Shown here: positions 62,021 to 64,000 of the stretch, in pieces
Position numbering within the stretch: position 1 is the first letter of the stretch
Layout of the letters: every line of letters begins with the position of its first letter
Assembly (NCBI RefSeq): GCF_003971255.1
Contig: NZ_CP034660.1
Location: forward strand, 496,001 to 560,000
Length of the DNA: 64,000 nt
Direction of reading: 5' to 3'
Origin: Colwellia sp. Arc7-635
GTDB lineage: Bacteria > Pseudomonadota > Gammaproteobacteria > Enterobacterales > Alteromonadaceae
The notes under the pieces: generated by a model
Told to the model about the DNA's origin: nothing
Database searches by the model: none
Seen by the model: only the letters and a program-made list of their open reading frames with translations
Program-made: the position numbers and the translations under genes

Positions 62021-62233
62021 ATGAAAGACGGTATTCATCCAAATTATGTAGAGTTCAAGGCAACTTGTTCTTGTGGTAACATTATTACAACTCGTTCAAC
62101 TGTAGGTAAAGACTTACACTTAGACGTATGTTCAGAATGTCACCCATTCTACACTGGTAAGCAAAAAGCTGCTGAGACTGGTGGTCGTGTTGATAAATTC
62201 AACAAGCGTTTTGGTGCTCTTAGCAAGAAGTAA
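62021..62233 (+). CDS. rpmE: Ribosomal protein L31
   Basis: 70 residues. L31 of the zinc-binding (C+) type: CSCGN and [13 protein letters not shown] provide the four Cys ligands (residues 16, 18, 37, 40). It bridges 50S and 30S. AGAGG lies before ATG 62021. A terminator follows. The Zn-type usually serves in zinc-replete growth; a zinc-free paralogue is not in the window. Confidence 0.97.
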   Translation: MKDGIHPNYVEFKATCSCGNIITTRSTVGKDLHLDVCSECHPFYTGKQKAAETGGRVDKFNKRFGALSKK

Positions 62234-62253
62234 TTCTGCTAACATACCAGATG

Positions 62254-62281
62254 AAAAAAGCACCTTAGGTGCTTTTTTTTT
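62254..62281 (+). terminator. Intrinsic terminator after rpmE
   Basis: AAAAAAGCACC and GGTGCTTTTTT with TTA loop, followed by more T. Confidence 0.92.
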
Positions 62282-62457
62282 GTCTAAATTTTAAGTAAAA
62301 AAAACATTAACTAAGTTAAGCTCTGTTGTATAGCAGGTAAATTAAATCGGGTTGGTATTCGACCTTCTCTTGAAAAATATTTTTACTTTTCTTTAAACCC
62401 TTTTGCTGCATACTGCATCTAACTTAATAATTACGCAAAACGTCGAGAATTTACTTT

Positions 62458-63015
62458 TTGGATAAGTTAAAAATTATTGATGCCAATGAACACTTTAACC
62501 CTGATCTTGAGTCGCAATGGATCGCACAAGCTCAGCAGGGAGACCAACAGGCATTTCATCATTTATATGAAAACTATCATCGCCGTATTTATGCTTTGTG
62601 CTGGCGTATGCTGGCAGACAAAGATAGTGCTGAAGATGTTTGTCAGGAGGTTTTTGTACAGCTATGGCAAAAAATAAGTAACTTTCGTGGTGAGAGTAAA
62701 TTCTCGACTTGGTTGCATAGTGTCGCGAGTAATATTGTTTTAGGACATATTCGTAAGAACAAAAGTTGGATTCAACGTATCTTTAGTATTGAAGACCAAA
62801 GCGTTGAAGAGGCAGTTGTTCATATGCCAGATTGTTCGAACTTAGATAAAAAAATTCAGAAATTACCGGAAAGAGCGCGATTGGTTTTTGTATTATTTGC
62901 TATCGAAGGTTATCGACATGAAGAAATTGCTAATATGTTAGGCATGGCAGTGGGTACGAGTAAAGCGCAGTACCATAGAGCAAGGGGCTTATTACGTGAG
63001 TCGTTAGGCGAGTGA
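62458..63015 (+). CDS. ECF-type RNA polymerase sigma factor
   Basis: 185 residues from TTG 62458; no in-frame ATG is available before the conserved part, and an ATT at 62449 is the only other candidate. Sigma-70 region 2: FHHLYENYHRRIYALCWRML, DSAEDVCQEVFVQLWQKISN and STWLHSVASNIVLGHIRKNK. Region 4 HTH: LPERARLVFVLFAIEGYRHE then EIANMLGMAVGTSKAQYHRA. Extracytoplasmic-function type. The next gene, three bases on, encodes a membrane protein with anti-sigma layout, and a DUF4097 protein follows. Target genes unknown. Confidence 0.92.
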   Translation: MDKLKIIDANEHFNPDLESQWIAQAQQGDQQAFHHLYENYHRRIYALCWRMLADKDSAEDVCQEVFVQLWQKISNFRGESKFSTWLHSVASNIVLGHIRKNKSWIQRIFSIEDQSVEEAVVHMPDCSNLDKKIQKLPERARLVFVLFAIEGYRHEEIANMLGMAVGTSKAQYHRARGLLRESLGE

Positions 63016-63017
63016 AG

Positions 63018-63551
63018 ATGAAAAAACTAATAACTGCAGACGAAATTAAAGAGAAAAGCGCAGAACAAAGCTTACAAGAAGCCATAGCGCAATTGCCAAA
63101 AGAGATGACACCAGAACGAGATTTGTGGTCTGGTATCGATAAGGCGATTAATCAAAATTCAACCTCGGTGGCTAAAAACACTCATAATAAAGCCTTTATG
63201 CCTAGCGCTTGGGCGGCCTCGGTCGTTGCTGCGGTATTAATTACTTGGCTCACTTTAGGGCCAGAATACGCAGCAAATAAATCAGAGGTCAATGTTGTCG
63301 CTACAATGCAACAAGACTTTGAACAACAAAAGCAAAGCATGTTAGTTAACTTTGGTACGCCTGACATTAAGCAATTGCCGGTCGCGATGCAGACAGAATT
63401 AATTAAGTTAAGCTCTGCGCAAAACACCATAAGCAAAGCGCTAGCAGATGACCCCAACAATAGTGACTTATTAAATTTACTACGTTGGACTCAGCAGCAA
63501 GAATTAGATTTACTGAAGCAATTATATAGCCCTCAGTGGCAAAAGATTTAG
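63018..63551 (+). CDS. Membrane anti-sigma-factor-like protein
   Basis: 177 residues from ATG 63018 (MKKLITADEIKEKSAEQSLQ), with GGCGAG upstream; a GTG at 63012 overlaps the sigma stop. The cytoplasmic N-terminus (about 1-55) contains PKEMTPERDLWSGIDKAI, typical of anti-sigma partners of this ECF group. One membrane helix (WAASVVAAVLITWLTLGPEY, about 58-78) and a helical periplasmic domain follow. Conserved zinc-type HxxxCxxC is absent. The role as anti-sigma is inferred from position and topology. Confidence 0.8.
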   Translation: MKKLITADEIKEKSAEQSLQEAIAQLPKEMTPERDLWSGIDKAINQNSTSVAKNTHNKAFMPSAWAASVVAAVLITWLTLGPEYAANKSEVNVVATMQQDFEQQKQSMLVNFGTPDIKQLPVAMQTELIKLSSAQNTISKALADDPNNSDLLNLLRWTQQQELDLLKQLYSPQWQKI

Positions 63552-63581
63552 TTGTTATGACATACAAAATAAGAGGTTAAT

Positions 63582-64000
63582 ATGGGAAAATTACGCAATT
63601 ATTTACCGCTGTTGTTAATGACCGCTATGCCGTGTTTAGCGGGCGAGCGTGTCGACGAGTCCATGTTATTGGGTAGCGTTAAAAATGTCACCATCGAAAA
63701 CTTACGTGGTGAAGTCACCGTTATCGGTAACAGCAGCGATACCGTGTTAGTCACCGGGGAGTTAGATGATAAAGCTGAGGGCTTAACTTTTGAGAAGTCA
63801 GGCTCGCGTATTATTATTAAAGTTGAAATGCCGAACAATAGTCATAATGCTTGGGGTGTTGATGGCTCAGAGTTAACCATTGAAATACCTAAACATGTGC
63901 GTGTTAGCTTTAAAGGTGTGTCATCAAATATTAATATCAGTAACTTCAGTGATGGCACTGAAATTCAAACGGTTAGCGGCGATATCAATGCTAAAAATCT
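63582..64000 (+). CDS. DUF4097-family exported protein, 3' end outside window
   Basis: ATG 63582, preceded by AAGAGG, opens a frame that runs off the right edge after about 139 codons. Signal peptide MGKLRNYLPLLLMTAMPCLAG, then a repetitive beta structure: VKNVTIENLRGEVTVIGNSS, KVEMPNNSH, ELTIEIPKHVRVSFKGVSSN, IQTVSGDINAKN. This alternation of short strands and G-D turns is the DUF4097/DUF4098 beta-helix style. It is the third gene of the sigma/anti-sigma cluster, likely co-transcribed and possibly under its control. Confidence 0.85.
   Translation, partial: MGKLRNYLPLLLMTAMPCLAGERVDESMLLGSVKNVTIENLRGEVTVIGNSSDTVLVTGELDDKAEGLTFEKSGSRIIIKVEMPNNSHNAWGVDGSELTIEIPKHVRVSFKGVSSNINISNFSDGTEIQTVSGDINAKN

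Overview
The window looks like a chromosomal segment of a marine gammaproteobacterium of the order Alteromonadales, most likely Colwelliaceae (Colwellia/Thalassotalea type). The basis is low GC, 16S and 23S rRNA genes of gammaproteobacterial type, and linkages such as dusB-fis, hslVU-ftsN-priA/rpmE, glnA-ntrBC and yihY-dtd. The family-level placement is inference; no database was searched. Almost all of the window is housekeeping chromosome. The most distinctive accessory block is at the left end.

Layout. 1-8460 (minus strand): a haem/iron uptake locus. It holds a TonB-dependent receptor behind a Fur-box-like site, an HmuY-type lipoprotein, an ExbB/TolQ/MotA-type proton-channel protein, a DUF2149 protein with an ExbD-like membrane helix, and a very large exported CobN-like chelatase cut by the window edge. 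This gene set matches the hmuY-R-S-U-V set of Bacteroidetes, in a different order. 8833-13513: a 33-codon membrane ORF, two tandem alkaline phosphatase genes (one a soluble export, one a lipoprotein) and an unknown exported protein. 13573-15090 (minus): a siroheme synthase with only half of its methyltransferase domain, and an RraA-like protein. 15429-17778: prmA, dusB, fis. 17987-22165: purH and purD, separated by a terminator, a MITE-like repeat and an exported methyltransferase-fold protein. 22273-23016 (minus): an exported protein made of about 18-residue helical repeats.

23267-29620: a complete rRNA operon. It has two strong promoters, 16S, tRNA-Ile(GAU), tRNA-Ala(UGC), 23S, 5S, a terminator, and a second 5S with its own terminator. 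29767-37566: epmA, then the nitrogen-control block (ntrC, ntrB, a DUF4124 protein, glnA; all minus) with NtrC sites and a sigma-54 promoter, then typA. 38166-44890: small ORFs (one with an in-frame amber codon), yihY, a frameshifted prolyl aminopeptidase, dtd, a spermidine-synthase-fold protein, a GNAT/thioesterase fusion and minor genes. 45011-47402 (minus): an nfeD-SPFH-SPFH membrane operon. 47612-53316: histidine utilisation (hutU, hutH and hutC on minus, divergent from hutI) with a HutC-type operator between the arms. 53559-64000: rraA, a GGDEF/EAL protein, DUF971, hslU, hslV, an FtsN-like SPOR protein, priA, rpmE, and an ECF-type sigma factor with a membrane anti-sigma-like partner and a DUF4097 protein running off the right edge.

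The most interesting idea is in the hmu-like locus. A periplasmic CobN-type chelatase would have no ATP or CobST AAA+ partner, but it is encoded next to a two-gene proton-channel motor (ExbB-like plus a DUF2149 protein carrying an ExbD-like LVDV helix). This suggests a proton-motive-force-driven haem (de)chelatase or uptake machine. Other points worth checking are the pip frameshift, the half-domain siroheme synthase, the helical-repeat protein, the covarying tandem 5S genes, the MITE-like repeat inside the purH-purD interval, and the 29-base perfect palindrome before nfeD.
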